A stretch of 64,000 bases of DNA from Buttiauxella massiliensis (GTDB lineage Bacteria > Pseudomonadota > Gammaproteobacteria > Enterobacterales > Enterobacteriaceae), in contig NZ_LR722648.1 in NCBI RefSeq assembly GCF_902500225.1, positions 79,676 to 143,675 of the forward strand, written 5' to 3'. How positions within the stretch are numbered: position 1 is the stretch's first letter; each line of letters begins with the position of its first letter. Below, in pieces: positions 1 to 10,167 of this stretch. A program made the position numbers and the translations under genes. The notes under the pieces were generated by a model that was not told the DNA's origin, searched no databases, and saw only the letters and a list, made by a program, of their open reading frames with translations.

Positions 1-84
1 GGACGTCAGGGGCGCTTGCGACCATGACGCCCGTAGGGTGAGCGCAGCGAATCAGCCCCTCTCTCACCGCCATCTTTAAAGAAG

Positions 85-113
85 AGCTCGCATGCAAATG
101 CGGGCTTTTTTTT
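85..113 (+). terminator. Intrinsic terminator inside repeat unit 1
   Basis: A nine-pair stem (AGCTCGCAT / ATGCGGGCT, four-base loop) is followed by eight T. The same element recurs at 265-293 and 704-732, always shortly after a tRNA 3'-end copy. Confidence 0.85.
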
Positions 114-264
114 CGCCCGAAACCCGTTGAGAGATGGGTGAGAACCCTCGACCCGAGGTTCGACAAATGCTTTAGCATTTGGACGTCAGGGGCGCTTGCG
201 ACCATGACGCCCGTAGGGTGAGCGCAGCGAATCAGCCCCTCTCTCACCGCCATCTTTAAAGAAG

Positions 265-293
265 AGCTCGCATGCAAATGCGGGCTTTTTTTT
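265..293 (+). terminator. Intrinsic terminator inside repeat unit 2
   Basis: Identical to the hairpin at 85-113, 180 bases further on, with the same T tract. Confidence 0.85.
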
Positions 294-444
294 CGCCCGA
301 AACCCGTGGAGAGATGGGTGAGAACCCTCGATCCGAGGTTCGACAAATGCTTTAGCATTTGGACGTCAGGGGCGCTCGCGACCGTGACGCCCGTAGGGTG
401 AGCGTAGCGAATCAGCCCCTCTCTCACCGCCATATTCCAAGAGA

Positions 445-474
445 AAGTCTGAATTCGCGTTCAGACTTTTTTTT
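445..474 (+). terminator. Final terminator of the upstream repeat array
   Basis: AAGTCTGAA pairs with TTCAGACTT around a six-base loop and is followed by a T tract. It replaces the usual unit hairpin after the last tRNA 3'-end copy (ending at 432) and is repeated almost exactly at 884-913, so it marks the end of each array. Confidence 0.85.
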
Positions 475-533
475 GCCTAAAATCCGGCATCGTTCATGCC
501 TTGACCAAACGGTATAGAAACAGAAGATTAAAC

Positions 534-562
534 TTGACCGAATGCGGTCTACTCCCTATAGT
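534..562 (+). promoter_or_regulatory. Sigma-70 promoter for tRNA-Ser(GGA)
   Basis: TTGACC (534-539) and TATAGT (557-562) are separated by 17 bases. The start-site region after the -10 box is GC-rich, as in stable-RNA promoters under stringent control. The tRNA begins at 604, leaving a leader of about 35 bases. Confidence 0.75.
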
Positions 563-603
563 AGCGCCCCGTTGCCCCGTGATATTGGCAACTGATTCAA
601 AAC

Positions 604-691
604 GGTGAGGTGTCCGAGTGGCTGAAGGAGCACGCCTGGAAAGTGTGTATACGGCAACGTATCGAGGGTTCGAACCCCTCTCTCACCGCCA
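604..691 (+). tRNA. serX: tRNA-Ser (anticodon GGA)
   Basis: An 88-base class II tRNA with a long variable arm, encoded CCA (689-691), the T-loop sequence GGTTCGAACCC and anticodon GGA in CCTGGAAAG. It closely resembles E. coli serX/serW and reads serine UCC/UCU codons. The acceptor arms GGTGAGG and the 3' CTCACC pair, and the discriminator is G as expected for tRNA-Ser. It has its own promoter at 534-562 and is followed by a 180-bp repeat unit rather than by another gene. Confidence 0.97.
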
Positions 692-703
692 TATTTAAAG
701 AAG

Positions 704-732
704 AGCTCGCATGCAAATGCGGGCTTTTTTTT
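704..732 (+). terminator. Intrinsic terminator directly after serX
   Basis: Same nine-pair hairpin and T tract as at 85-113, starting 13 bases past the tRNA CCA. It probably ends most serX transcripts. Confidence 0.85.
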
Positions 733-786
733 CGCCCGAAACCCGTGGAGAGATGGGTGAGAATCCTCGACCCGAGGTTCGACAAA

Positions 787-844
787 TGCGCCAGCATTTG
801 GACGTCAGGGACGCTTGCGGCCATGACGTCCAAATGCTGGCGCA
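787..844. repeat. 21-bp perfect inverted repeat
   Basis: Positions 787-807 are the exact reverse complement of 824-844 (arm begins TGCGCCAGCATTTGG), with a 16-base loop. The matching part of the upstream units keeps only the inner GGACGTCA / TGACGCCC pairing, so the stem has been extended in this unit. Confidence 0.9.
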
Positions 845-883
845 GCGCAGTCAGCCCCTCTCTCACCGCCATACTCCAAGAGA

Positions 884-913
884 AAGTCTGAATTCGCGTT
901 CAGACTTTTTTTT
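884..913 (+). terminator. Final terminator of the serX array
   Basis: AAGTCTGAA...TTCAGACTT hairpin followed by a run of T, a duplicate of 445-474. Confidence 0.85.
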
Positions 914-949
914 CGTCCTTAATTTGTCATCTGATACCGCTTTGTCCAT

Positions 950-974
950 AAAAAAACCCGAACCTTAGTTCGGG
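950..974 (-). terminator. Terminator of the RND efflux operon
   Basis: CCCGAAC and GTTCGGG pair around CTTA. Read on the minus strand, the hairpin is followed by seven T, 14 bases past the stop codon of the last pump gene. Confidence 0.85.
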
Positions 975-987
975 CTTGTCAGTGCTG

Positions 988-3900
988 TTATGCCTTACCT
1001 TTGCTAAACCGTTTTCGTATCACCACAAAGAACACCGGCACAAAGAAGATGGCGAGCAAGGTTGCCGAGAGCATTCCGCCCATTACCCCTGTCCCCACTG
1101 CATTCTGCGCCCCGCTACCTGCACCGCTGCTTAATACCAGTGGCATCACCCCCAGAATAAATGCCAGTGATGTCATCAGGATAGGTCGCAGACGCATCCG
1201 TACTGCCTCAAGCGTGGCCTCTATTATCTCTTTGCCTTCCTTTTCCATCAGGTCCTTAGCAAATTCGACGATTAGAATTGCATTCTTCGCCGACAGACCA
1301 ATAGTGGTCAACAATCCGACCTGGAAATAAACGTCGTTATTCATTCCCCGCATTACCGCCGCCAGAAGTGCGCCAACCACGCCTAATGGCACAACCAGCA
1401 TGACCGAGAATGGTATCGACCAGCTTTCATAGAGTGCAGCCAAACAAAGGAACACGACCACTAACGAGATGGCATAGAGTGCAGGAGCCTGGTTTCCAGA
1501 AAGCCTTTCCTGATATGACATTCCCGTCCAGTCATAGCCTATTCCAGCGGGTAACTTTGAAGCCAATTGCTCCATTAACACCATGGCCTCTCCGGTGCTT
1601 TTACCCGGTGCAGCTTCGCCCAATAGTTCCATCGATGGCAAACCGTTATATCGCTCAAGACGCGGCGATCCATACATCCAGTGCGATGACGAAAATGCCG
1701 AAAGTGGAGCCATTTGACCAGAGCTACCACGGACATAGAGATTATTAATATCCTGCGGCAACATGCGGAAGCGGGCATCAGCTTGCACATAAACCTTCTT
1801 CACGCGGCCGTGATCGATAAAATCGTTCACGTAAGTACCACCCAGTGCACTGGCTATGGTTTGATTAATATCCGCAAGGCTAATGCCAAGGGCTTGCGCC
1901 TTTTCCTGGTCAATTTCCAGCTTGTACTGTGGGGTGTCTTCAAGCCCATTAGGGCGAACTCGCGTCAATATATCGGGATATTTGGAGATCATCGCCAATA
2001 ATTGATTACGTGACTGCGTTAATTGCTGATGGCCAAGGTTTGCCTGGTCAATCAGTTCAAAGTCAAAACCCGTCGCCGTACCTAATTCGATAATCGCCGG
2101 TAAGTTAAACGGGAACACCAGTCCATCATGAATCCGACCAAATGCTTTGGTCGCGCGTTCAACAATCGCACCGACCGCATTCTCTTTTCCAGACCGTTCC
2201 TCCCAGGGTTTCAGGCTAATAAAGGCAATCCCGGAGTTTTGCCCCTGCCCGCTGTAGCTAAAACCATTCACCGTAAACACGGATTCGACGTTGGCTTTTT
2301 CGGTATTCAGGTAGTAATCGGTGATTTGATCGAGCACTTTTTGTGTTCTTTCCTGCGTCGCACCAGCGGGCAGCTGCACCATCGTCATAAACACACCCTG
2401 ATCTTCTTCGGGCAGGAATGCGGTAGGTAAACGCAGGAATAGCACCGCCATTCCTGCAACAATAATCACATACACCAGTAAATAACGCCCGGTGCTGCGT
2501 AAAATGTTACTGACACTATCTGTGTAGTGATGAGCACTTTGGTTGAATTTCTTGTTAAACCAGCCAAAGAAGCCCGTTTTTTCATGCGCCTGCGGGTCAA
2601 CTGGTTTTAGCAAAGTCGCGCAGAGTGCTGGTGTCAGGATCAAAGCAACCAACACCGAAAGCGCCATTGCCGAAACGATAGTAATCGAGAACTGGCGATA
2701 AATAGCTCCGGTCGAGCCACCGAAAAAGGCCATCGGAATAAACACCGCCGACAGCACCATAGCGATACCGACTAACGCCCCCTGGATCTGGCTCATCGAT
2801 TTCTTGGTGGCTTCTTTCGGTGAGAGATGCTCTTCGACCATCACGCGCTCAACGTTTTCCACCACCACGATCGCATCATCAACCAGCAGGCCTATCGCTA
2901 ACACCATGCCAAACATCGTCAGGGTGTTTATCGAGTAGCCAAAGGCGGATAGGACGGCAAATGTCCCCAGTAATACGACCGGCACCGCGATAGTCGGTAT
3001 CAGCGTGGCGCGCAAATTTTGCAAGAAGAGATACATTACCAGGAACACCAGGATGATCGCTTCGAACAATGTTTTCACCACCTCATGAATGGATATTTTC
3101 ACAAACGGCGTGGTGTCATAGGGATAAACAACCGTCATCCCTTGGGGGAAGTAAGGTTGCAGCGAGGCCAGCTTTGACTTGATAGCAGCAGCGGTATCCA
3201 GCGCATTCGCCCCCGTCGCAAGCTTAATTCCCAGGCCTGCCGCAGCCTGGCCATTAATTTTCGCAACCGTATTGTAGTTTTCACCACCCAGCTCAATGCG
3301 TGCCACGTCGCTTAAATGAACGACTGAACCATCCGGGTTCACTTTCATGGTTACTTTGCCGAACTCAACCGGATCACGTAAGCGTGTCTGCGCAATAATC
3401 GATGCGTTAAGCTGCTGATTTTTAACCGCAGGTGTGCCACCGAGTTGCCCGGCAGCCACCTGGTCATTCTGCAATTTAAGCTGATTGACTACATCGCCCG
3501 GATTAAGCTGGTATTTGTTCAGCGCATTCGCATTAAGCCAAATACGCATCGCGTACTGAGCGCCAAATAGCTGCACATCCCCCACCCCGTTGGTTCGGCT
3601 GATAGCATCTTTAATATTTGATGCCACATAGTCGGAAATATCATCCTGTGTCAGGCTTGGGTTATTAGAGATAAAACCGGCGACCAGCAAGAAGCTGCTC
3701 GAGGATTTTTCGACACTAATCCCCTGCTGTTGTACTTCCTGTGGCAACAGTGGCATCGCCAGTTGCAGCTTATTCTGTACCTGAACCTGGGCAATGTCCG
3801 GGCTGGTGTCTGATTTGAAGGTCAAGGTAATAGTCACGCCGCCCGCAGAATCACTGGTGGAGGACATATACATCAGGTTATCGATACCGTTCATATTTTG

Positions 3901-4098
3901 TTCGATAACCTGCGTCACGGTATCCTGCACCGTCTGGGCATCAGCACCAGGATAGGTTGCCGTCACCGCAACAGCCGGTGGCGCAATCGTTGGATACTGT
4001 GCGACGGGAAGCTGTAAAATTGCCAAGCCACCAGCAATCATCAAAATGATCGCCAGCACCCAGGCAAAAATTGGTCGTTCGATAAAAAACTTAGCCAT
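988..4098 (-). CDS. AcrB/AcrF-type RND multidrug efflux pump (second copy)
   Basis: A 1036-residue inner-membrane proton/drug antiporter of the HAE1 RND family, full length for AcrB/AcrF. The N-terminus [20 protein letters not shown] is the family signature. The proton-relay aspartate pair is present in [16 protein letters not shown] (D407/D408 in AcrB numbering), as is the conserved lysine in [15 protein letters not shown]. Two porter loops and about 12 transmembrane helices are expected from the family. It lies 10 bases after the membrane fusion protein gene and is the last gene of the operon. It is very similar to the pump at 5344-8454, so one is a duplicate of the other. No TolC-like partner is nearby. 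AcrF is the nearest named relative I can suggest; the substrate is unknown. Confidence 0.93.
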   Translation of the reverse strand: MAKFFIERPIFAWVLAIILMIAGGLAILQLPVAQYPTIAPPAVAVTATYPGADAQTVQDTVTQVIEQNMNGIDNLMYMSSTSDSAGGVTITLTFKSDTSPDIAQVQVQNKLQLAMPLLPQEVQQQGISVEKSSSSFLLVAGFISNNPSLTQDDISDYVASNIKDAISRTNGVGDVQLFGAQYAMRIWLNANALNKYQLNPGDVVNQLKLQNDQVAAGQLGGTPAVKNQQLNASIIAQTRLRDPVEFGKVTMKVNPDGSVVHLSDVARIELGGENYNTVAKINGQAAAGLGIKLATGANALDTAAAIKSKLASLQPYFPQGMTVVYPYDTTPFVKISIHEVVKTLFEAIILVFLVMYLFLQNLRATLIPTIAVPVVLLGTFAVLSAFGYSINTLTMFGMVLAIGLLVDDAIVVVENVERVMVEEHLSPKEATKKSMSQIQGALVGIAMVLSAVFIPMAFFGGSTGAIYRQFSITIVSAMALSVLVALILTPALCATLLKPVDPQAHEKTGFFGWFNKKFNQSAHHYTDSVSNILRSTGRYLLVYVIIVAGMAVLFLRLPTAFLPEEDQGVFMTMVQLPAGATQERTQKVLDQITDYYLNTEKANVESVFTVNGFSYSGQGQNSGIAFISLKPWEERSGKENAVGAIVERATKAFGRIHDGLVFPFNLPAIIELGTATGFDFELIDQANLGHQQLTQSRNQLLAMISKYPDILTRVRPNGLEDTPQYKLEIDQEKAQALGISLADINQTIASALGGTYVNDFIDHGRVKKVYVQADARFRMLPQDINNLYVRGSSGQMAPLSAFSSSHWMYGSPRLERYNGLPSMELLGEAAPGKSTGEAMVLMEQLASKLPAGIGYDWTGMSYQERLSGNQAPALYAISLVVVFLCLAALYESWSIPFSVMLVVPLGVVGALLAAVMRGMNNDVYFQVGLLTTIGLSAKNAILIVEFAKDLMEKEGKEIIEATLEAVRMRLRPILMTSLAFILGVMPLVLSSGAGSGAQNAVGTGVMGGMLSATLLAIFFVPVFFVVIRKRFSKGKA

Positions 4099-4108
4099 TG
4101 TGCAGACC

Positions 4109-5263
4109 TTAGCGTGTTTGAGTGGCAGCGCTATCTGGCACTATCTGAACAGCAACCCCAGGACGCACGCGCTGAAGCCCACTGACGATGATTTTATCGC
4201 CAGGCTTCACACCTTTGGTTACCAGCCATTTATCGCCAATCGCCTGAGGGGCCACCACTTCGCGGACGGCCGCTTTATTATTCTGGTCGACCACCATCAC
4301 GGTGGCGTCACCACGCGGATTGCGCGTCACCCCCTGTTGCGGCACTAAAATCGCTTCGGGCTGAATGCCTTCATCGATTTTTGCCCGCACATACATACCT
4401 GGCAGCAATTGATGCTGTGGATTGGGGAATACGGCTCGCAAGGTAATGGAGCCGGTCGTTTGATCAACAGTGACATCGGAGAACTCCAGATCGCCATTTA
4501 GCGGATAGGGTTGGCCATCCTCCATAAGCAATTGCACCGTAGTTTTACCGTTTGCTTTTTGCAAACTGCCCTTTTCCACAGCTTGTTTCAGTTGCATAAA
4601 GTCAGTGCTGGATTGCGTGACATCAACGTAGATTGGGTCAAGCTGTTGAACGGTAGCCAGCGACGAGGCCTGCCCGTTTGTCACTAATGCCCCTTCGGTG
4701 ACATTCGATTTTCCAATACGCCCATTGATTGGCGAGGTGACTTTGGTATAAGCGAGGTTAATTCGCGCATTTTCCACTTCAGCCTGCGCAGCTTTCACTT
4801 CTGCATCAGCCTGTTGTGCGTTCGCGACTGCCTGATCGTATTCCTGCTTGCTGATGTAATTGGTACCGAGCAATGGCACATAACGTTTCACTGTTAAATG
4901 TGCAATGTTTGCAGCAGCTTTAGCCTTTGCGAGTGCGCCTTGTGCGCTATTCCAGGCGGCCTGATACGTGGCCGAGTCAATTTGATAGAGTGAATTTCCA
5001 GCAACGATATCGCTGCCTTCAATAAAGTTACGTTTCAGGATAATGCCGCTCACCTGCGGGCGAACTTCCGCCACACGAAAGGCATCTGTACGCCCTGGAA
5101 GTTCAGTCGTCACAGCCAGTGGCGCCGCTTTAACGGTAAACACATTGACCTGCGGCGTCGGCATTGCTGCCTTCTCGTCGCCTTTATCATTACAACCCGT
5201 TAAGGCACCCGTCGCTAACAACAGCATGGATGACAGGATGATGAACTCGCCATATTTCTTCAT
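4109..5263 (-). CDS. AcrA/AcrE-type periplasmic membrane fusion lipoprotein
   Basis: A 384-residue adaptor that bridges an RND pump to an outer-membrane TolC-type channel. It begins with a lipoprotein signal ending in LTGC (lipobox), followed by the biotinyl-lipoyl-like and helical-hairpin regions typical of AcrA/AcrE ([33 protein letters not shown]). It is the only adaptor in the locus and sits between two pump genes, 80 bases downstream of the first and 10 bases upstream of the second. It could therefore serve both. Assignment to the AcrE rather than AcrA branch rests mainly on the neighbouring AcrS-like repressor and is uncertain. Confidence 0.92.
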   Translation of the reverse strand: MKKYGEFIILSSMLLLATGALTGCNDKGDEKAAMPTPQVNVFTVKAAPLAVTTELPGRTDAFRVAEVRPQVSGIILKRNFIEGSDIVAGNSLYQIDSATYQAAWNSAQGALAKAKAAANIAHLTVKRYVPLLGTNYISKQEYDQAVANAQQADAEVKAAQAEVENARINLAYTKVTSPINGRIGKSNVTEGALVTNGQASSLATVQQLDPIYVDVTQSSTDFMQLKQAVEKGSLQKANGKTTVQLLMEDGQPYPLNGDLEFSDVTVDQTTGSITLRAVFPNPQHQLLPGMYVRAKIDEGIQPEAILVPQQGVTRNPRGDATVMVVDQNNKAAVREVVAPQAIGDKWLVTKGVKPGDKIIVSGLQRVRPGVAVQIVPDSAATQTR

Positions 5264-5343
5264 TACGATTCCTTAAAGCATGACTCTTAAAGTAAAAACC
5301 GAACGTCGATGGGGAAATGAAACCCACCGGCAACGTATTCCTG

Positions 5344-8300
5344 TTATTTCGCCTTACCAAAGCGGCGGCTAATCACGACAAAAAATACCGGGACAAAAAA
5401 GACCGCCAGCAGCGTTGCGGAAATCATCCCGCCCATAACGCCTGTACCGACGGCATTCTGCGCACCACTCCCCGCCCCACGGCTAATCACCAGAGGCATA
5501 ACACCGAGAATAAATGCCAGCGAAGTCATGAGAATTGGGCGCAGACGCATACGCACCGCGTCGAGCGTGGCTTCAATTAATCCTTTACCTTCTTTATCAA
5601 TAAGATCTTTGGCGAACTCGACTATCAGAATGGCGTTTTTGGCCGACAGTCCAATGGTGGTCAACAACCCAACCTGGAAATAAACGTCGTTATTTAATCC
5701 GCGCAGCGTGGCGGCAAGCAGTGCACCGATGACGCCAAGTGGTACCACCAACATGACTGAGAACGGAATTGACCAACTTTCATAGAGTGCCGCCAGGCAT
5801 AAGAAGACAACCAGCAACGAGATGGCGTACAGAGCCGGGGCCTGATTACCGGATAAACGTTCCTGGTAAGACATGCCGGTCCAGTCAAAACCAATACCCG
5901 CGGGTAATTTCTCGGCCAGACTTTCCATCAGCAACATAGCTTCACCGGTACTTTTACCCGGAGTCGCTTCACCAAGGATCTCCATAGAAGGCAGACCGTT
6001 GTAGCGTTCAAGTCGTGGTGAACCATAGATCCAGTGTGAACTGGCAAAAGCGGAAAACGGCACCATTTGCCCACTGCTTCCGCGCACATACCAGGTATTG
6101 ATATCGCTCGGCAGCATACGGTTCGATGCCCGCCCCTGAAGGTAAACTTTTTTCACACGTCCGTGGTCGATGAAGTCATTGACGTAAGTGCTACCCAATC
6201 CAGTGGCAATAGTCTGATTAATATCGGAAATGCTAACGCCCAGCGACTGTGCCTTTTCCTGATCAACGACCAACTTAAATTGCGGCGTGTCTTCCAGCCC
6301 ATTCGGGCGCACGCGCACCAGCAAATCCGGACGTTTGGAAATCATGCCTAAAAGTTGGTTTCGCGCTTGCGTCAACGCCTTATGGCCCTGACTTGCCTGA
6401 TCGATTAATTCAAAGTCAAAACCTGTGGCAGTGCCCAGCTCCGTAATTGCGGGCAGATTAAAAGCGAATACCATTCCCTCGTGAATTCGGCTAAAAGCGC
6501 GGGTTGCGCGACCCACGATAGCCGTCACTTCATTCTCTTTGCCAGGGCGTTTACTCCAGTCTTTCAAACGCACAAAAGCCAGGCCGTTGTTCTGGCCTTT
6601 GCCGCTGAAACTAAAGCCATTAACGGTGAAGACTGAATCAACATTGGCGGATTCATGAGTCAGGTAGTAATCGGTTATCTGATCCATGATTTTCTCAGTT
6701 CTGGCCTGCGTCGCCCCTGCGGGCAAAGTCACCATAGTGAGGAAAACGCCCTGGTCTTCTTCGGGCAAAAATGAGGTAGGTAAATGAAGGAAGAGTGCTG
6801 CCATGCCCGCAACAATCAAGACATAAACCACCATATAGCGCCCGGTAGAACGTAAAATCAGCCTTATGCTATTGGTGTAATGGTGGGTACTTTGCTCAAA
6901 ACGAGCATTAAACCAACCGAATAGGCCATGGGTTCTACCATGGCTGCCTTTGACGACCGGCTTGAGCAAAGTGGCACAAAGCGCAGGGGTGAGGATCAAC
7001 GCAACCAACACCGACAGGGCCATTGCCGAAACAATGGTTATCGAGAACTGGCGATAAATAACCCCAGTTGAACCACCGAAAAAGGCCATCGGAATAAACA
7101 CCGCCGAGAGCACCATCGCGATCCCTACCAGCGCCCCTTGTATCTGCGACATTGATTTTTGGGTTGCTTCTTTAGGGGACAGTCCCTCTTCAGCCATCAC
7201 GCGTTCAACGTTTTCCACCACCACAATGGCATCGTCCACCAGCAAGCCTATCGCCAGCACCATGCCAAACATCGTTAATGTATTAATGGAGTAACCGAAC
7301 GCCGCGAGCACAGCAAAAGTGCCGAGCAACACAACCGGTACGGCAATGGTAGGAATCAGTGTTGCGCGGAAGTTCTGTAAAAATAGATACATCACCAGGA
7401 AGACCAGAATGATGGCTTCAACCAGGGTTTTAAATACTTCGCGAATGGAGATTTTGATAAATGGCGTGGTGTCGTAGGTGTACACCACTTTCAAGGAGTG
7501 CGGGAAAAAGGGTTGCAGGCGGGCCATTTGTGCCTGAACAGCTTTGGCGGTATCCAGCGCGTTAGCACCCGTCGCTAATTTGATCCCGATACCCGCAGCT
7601 GGTTTTCCGTTGTAGCGGGCGATAACGTTGTAATTTTCGCCGCCCAGTTCAATGCGAGCGACATCACGTAACTGAACTTTGGAGCCGTCTGCCTTCACCT
7701 TGAGCTGAAGGTGCCCGAACTGTTCGGGGTCACGCAAGCGAGTCTGCGCAATAATAGAAGCATTCAGCCGCTGGCCAGGAATGGCTGGCGTGCCACCCAG
7801 TTGCCCAGCTGCCACCTGTGCATTCTGGGTTTTTATCTGGTTAATCACATCAAGCGTGGTGAGTTGGTATCTATTTAGCTCATTAGGATCAAGCCAGATA
7901 CGCATTGCATATTGTGCCCCGAAAAGCTGCACATCTCCCACCCCCGCAGTGCGGCTAATCGGGTCTTTAATATTCGAAGAAATATAGTCAGCGATGTCGT
8001 CCTGACTCATGCTGCCATCTTCCGAGATAAAACCGGCAACCATCAGGAAACTGCTGGAGGACTTCTTCACACTGATTCCTTGCTGCTGCACTTCTTGCGG
8101 CAGTAAAGGCATGGCGAGCTGAAGTTTATTCTGTACCTGAACCTGCGCGATATCTGGATCGGTGCCTGACTTGAAGGTAAGCGTCACCGTCACACTACCC
8201 GAGGCATCGCTGGTAGAAGACATGTACATCAGGTTATCCAGACCATTCATGTTCTGCTCGATAACCTGGGTCACGGTATCCTGAACAGTACTGGCATCGG

Positions 8301-8454
8301 CTCCAGGGTAGGTTGCGTTAATGGCAACCGCAGGTGGAGCGATTGTCGGGTACTGCGCCACTGGCAAATTAATGATCGACAGGACACCCGCCAGCATCAA
8401 AATGATCGCCAGCACCCAGGCAAATATGGGGCGCTCGATAAAAAACTTCGCCAT
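5344..8454 (-). CDS. AcrB/AcrF-type RND multidrug efflux pump (first copy)
   Basis: A 1036-residue RND pump, first gene of the operon. The reading frame is open further upstream to 8598, but the start at 8454 gives the conserved [15 protein letters not shown] terminus and the standard length, so the extra 48 codons are rejected. The aspartate pair in [17 protein letters not shown] and the lysine in [16 protein letters not shown] are intact, so it should be active. It differs from the 988-4098 paralogue mainly in the porter domain and in the cytoplasmic loop around [14 protein letters not shown]. The divergent TetR-type gene begins 251 bases away and is the likely regulator. Confidence 0.93.
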   Translation of the reverse strand: MAKFFIERPIFAWVLAIILMLAGVLSIINLPVAQYPTIAPPAVAINATYPGADASTVQDTVTQVIEQNMNGLDNLMYMSSTSDASGSVTVTLTFKSGTDPDIAQVQVQNKLQLAMPLLPQEVQQQGISVKKSSSSFLMVAGFISEDGSMSQDDIADYISSNIKDPISRTAGVGDVQLFGAQYAMRIWLDPNELNRYQLTTLDVINQIKTQNAQVAAGQLGGTPAIPGQRLNASIIAQTRLRDPEQFGHLQLKVKADGSKVQLRDVARIELGGENYNVIARYNGKPAAGIGIKLATGANALDTAKAVQAQMARLQPFFPHSLKVVYTYDTTPFIKISIREVFKTLVEAIILVFLVMYLFLQNFRATLIPTIAVPVVLLGTFAVLAAFGYSINTLTMFGMVLAIGLLVDDAIVVVENVERVMAEEGLSPKEATQKSMSQIQGALVGIAMVLSAVFIPMAFFGGSTGVIYRQFSITIVSAMALSVLVALILTPALCATLLKPVVKGSHGRTHGLFGWFNARFEQSTHHYTNSIRLILRSTGRYMVVYVLIVAGMAALFLHLPTSFLPEEDQGVFLTMVTLPAGATQARTEKIMDQITDYYLTHESANVDSVFTVNGFSFSGKGQNNGLAFVRLKDWSKRPGKENEVTAIVGRATRAFSRIHEGMVFAFNLPAITELGTATGFDFELIDQASQGHKALTQARNQLLGMISKRPDLLVRVRPNGLEDTPQFKLVVDQEKAQSLGVSISDINQTIATGLGSTYVNDFIDHGRVKKVYLQGRASNRMLPSDINTWYVRGSSGQMVPFSAFASSHWIYGSPRLERYNGLPSMEILGEATPGKSTGEAMLLMESLAEKLPAGIGFDWTGMSYQERLSGNQAPALYAISLLVVFLCLAALYESWSIPFSVMLVVPLGVIGALLAATLRGLNNDVYFQVGLLTTIGLSAKNAILIVEFAKDLIDKEGKGLIEATLDAVRMRLRPILMTSLAFILGVMPLVISRGAGSGAQNAVGTGVMGGMISATLLAVFFVPVFFVVISRRFGKAK

Positions 8455-8705
8455 GTGAAAAGTTCTCTGTTTAAAGTCTAATTTTGTAATGGATATAGAG
8501 AGAATTAGCTTAACAGAGGCTTTATCGATTAATGATTCATGCTTGTATGTATAATCTTCTATATCGCTACTGGACAACGAAAAATTTAAAGCCCACAATA
8601 ATTCCTCATTTAATTAAAAAACCGTTTTTAAATAAAACCTAAAAGAAAAATAATATTTAAACCTGTTAATTCTTGTAACTAAAATCCACAAAGAGTTAAT
8701 TAACC
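8455..8705. promoter_or_regulatory. Divergent control region of efflux operon and repressor
   Basis: This AT-rich spacer separates the pump operon from the TetR-type gene. It contains TGTATGTA at 8544-8551, matching one arm of the known AcrR operator, with only a degenerate opposite arm (8533-8540). A perfect 10-bp palindrome, GTTAATTAAC (8695-8704), overlaps the ribosome-binding region of the repressor gene. Either could be an operator; neither is proven. Confidence 0.4.
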
Positions 8706-9323
8706 ATGGCAAGAAAAACCAAAGCTGAGGCATTAAAAACGCGTCAGCATCTGATCGATGTCGCAATCACGCTTTTTGCTAAAAATGGCGTATCTACTAC
8801 CACTCTTGCTGACATTGCCGATGCGGCGGGCATGACTCGAGGTGCGATTTACTGGCATTTCGATAGTAAGGTCTCGTTATTTAATGAAATCTGGAACGCT
8901 CAACCTTATATCGGTGAAGAGATAAGAAAGAAACTTAAAGCGAAATATCACGATAACGATTTAATACTGCTTCGTGAAAGGATTATTGAGGCCTTAAGAT
9001 TCATTGCTACCGATCGTTGCCAGCACGAATTACTACAAATTCTTTATCATACGTGTGAATTTACTGGGGACATGTATTCAGAGAGGGAGATAAGAGAGCG
9101 TTTTTGGTTTAACCGGGAAAGAATGAGGAAGATATTACGCAATTGTATTTCGAAAGGTCAAATTCCTGTTAATACTAATATCGATCTCACTATAACGCTT
9201 ATTCATGGCTATCTGAGTGGGATCATTAAAAACTGGCTAATGCAGCCGGAGAATCTTAATCTTTATGAGCAAGCACCTGATGTGGTCGACAGTCTTCTCA
9301 TCATGCTGACAAAATCGGTCTGA
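8706..9323 (+). CDS. AcrS/AcrR-like TetR-family repressor
   Basis: 205 residues. The N-terminal TetR helix-turn-helix is clear (TTTLADIADAAGMTRGAIYW), preceded by MARKTKAEALKTRQHLID as in AcrR/AcrS. The C-terminal ligand-binding half includes the ILYHTCEF and GIIKNWLM segments that resemble AcrS. It is transcribed away from the efflux operon, the same arrangement as E. coli acrS with acrEF. By analogy it represses the pump genes, its own gene, or both, and releases DNA on binding drugs. AcrS rather than AcrR is my preference on sequence, not certain. Confidence 0.88.
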   Translation: MARKTKAEALKTRQHLIDVAITLFAKNGVSTTTLADIADAAGMTRGAIYWHFDSKVSLFNEIWNAQPYIGEEIRKKLKAKYHDNDLILLRERIIEALRFIATDRCQHELLQILYHTCEFTGDMYSEREIRERFWFNRERMRKILRNCISKGQIPVNTNIDLTITLIHGYLSGIIKNWLMQPENLNLYEQAPDVVDSLLIMLTKSV

Positions 9324-9324
9324 C

Positions 9325-9353
9325 AAAAAGGGCAATGGTTTGAACCATTGCCC
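9325..9353 (-). terminator. Terminator of the chb operon
   Basis: GGGCAATGGTT / AACCATTGCCC forms an 11-pair stem with a two-base gap at the tip (9330-9353). On the minus strand it is followed by five T, just past the chbG stop. It lies at the convergent junction with the repressor gene and may also stop the latter's transcripts. Confidence 0.8.
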
Positions 9354-9360
9354 CTGGAGA

Positions 9361-10122
9361 CTACAAATCTTTAAACGAACCCAACCGATAACCACGTTCT
9401 GCAATCGCATATTTTAACGACGGTGAGGTCAATACATCCAGTTCAGCAAGACGTGGATAGCAATACTTGCTGTTAAGAATGGTGTTATCAATAAAGGAAG
9501 GGTGACTCATTATTTCTAACGATTGCTCACCACGCGCCATGGAACGGTCAAGTGTATCGAGGAATAACGTTTCCGATATCGCCTCACCATAAAAACCACT
9601 ATCAAAACCTTCCGCTGTTTTTACGCCCAGGCACTCAAGCCCGCCAGGTATTGCAGCATCGTAATCAAAGCGGATTGCCACGCCCTGCTCTTTCGCAAAG
9701 ACTTCAACTATCGGATAGATCTGCGGGATCATATGCACATGGTGATGGCTGTCGAGATGCGTAGGTTTGCGGCCAAATAATTCGACGAATCTCGCGAACT
9801 GACATGCCAACTCTTGCTCAATTTCCGCAAGTGGCAGAGTGTCTTCTTCCGCTCGCTGCCAAATCCATTTACCCAGCTCGCCCTTTTCATCAACCAGGCC
9901 TGGCATAGCAGACAATGGTCGACCCAACGTCAGTACAAAATGCATCCCAATAGCCAGACCTGGATGTTTTGCACTGAGTGCAACAGCATGCTCAATGCCT
10001 GCGGCGTTAACCATCGCGGTGGTAGACGTCACTACACCGTTGGTGAATGCGTCGATAATTCCGTAATTTTGCGCCTTACACAGCCCAAAATCGTCCGCGT
10101 TAACAATTAATAACTTATCCAT
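9361..10122 (-). CDS. chbG: Chitooligosaccharide deacetylase ChbG
   Basis: 253 residues of the YdjC-like carbohydrate deacetylase family. Motifs: [12 protein letters not shown] at the N-terminus (metal-binding DD) and the metal-binding histidines in [11 protein letters not shown]. In E. coli ChbG removes one acetyl group from phosphorylated chitobiose or chitotriose, giving the inducer form recognised by ChbR and a substrate for ChbF. It is the last gene of the chb operon, 45 bases after chbF with a hairpin in between. Confidence 0.95.
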   Translation of the reverse strand: MDKLLIVNADDFGLCKAQNYGIIDAFTNGVVTSTTAMVNAAGIEHAVALSAKHPGLAIGMHFVLTLGRPLSAMPGLVDEKGELGKWIWQRAEEDTLPLAEIEQELACQFARFVELFGRKPTHLDSHHHVHMIPQIYPIVEVFAKEQGVAIRFDYDAAIPGGLECLGVKTAEGFDSGFYGEAISETLFLDTLDRSMARGEQSLEIMSHPSFIDNTILNSKYCYPRLAELDVLTSPSLKYAIAERGYRLGSFKDL

Positions 10123-10139
10123 TGTCGCCTCGGTAAGCT

Positions 10140-10161
10140 GCCTTCCCTTTATAGGGAAGGC
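10140..10161 (-). repeat. Intercistronic hairpin between chbF and chbG
   Basis: GCCTTCCC and GGGAAGGC form a perfect 8-bp stem with loop TTTATA. There is no T tract after it, so it is more likely an mRNA stability element or partial attenuator than a terminator. Confidence 0.7.
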
Positions 10162-10167
10162 TTCCAG

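Larger units (their letters stand above)
1..432 (+). repeat. Tandem 180-bp tRNA-associated repeat units upstream of serX
   Basis: The sequence repeats with a period of exactly 180 bases: positions 1, 181 and 361 begin the same text with only a few substitutions. Each unit ends in a 17-base copy of the tRNA-Ser 3' end (cccctctctcaccgcca, ending at 72, 252 and 432) and then continues into a terminator hairpin. The layout suggests that another tRNA-Ser copy lies just left of the window and that these are its downstream units. E. coli tyrT has comparable roughly 178-bp units that carry the tRNA 3' end; the sequence here is different. No credible protein gene is seen in the units. Confidence 0.9.
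692..871 (+). repeat. 180-bp repeat unit downstream of serX
   Basis: Starting right after the tRNA CCA, this is one further copy of the 180-bp unit seen at 1-432, and it again ends in the tRNA 3'-end copy (CCA at 869-871). It differs from the upstream units mainly between 787 and 844, where a long perfect inverted repeat has replaced the weaker hairpins. Confidence 0.9.

Noticed and set aside
1-432. CRISPR-like array
   Set aside because: The 180-bp units are contiguous and nearly identical throughout, with no short repeat alternating with unique spacers; they are tRNA-derived tandem repeats.
597-968. Overlapping open frames across the serX repeats on both strands
   Set aside because: They run through the tRNA, terminators and repeat units, have no ribosome sites and show no protein family features.
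8455-8598. 48-codon N-terminal extension of the first RND pump
   Set aside because: The conserved RND N-terminus begins at 8454 and the extension is AT-rich, crossing the promoter region.
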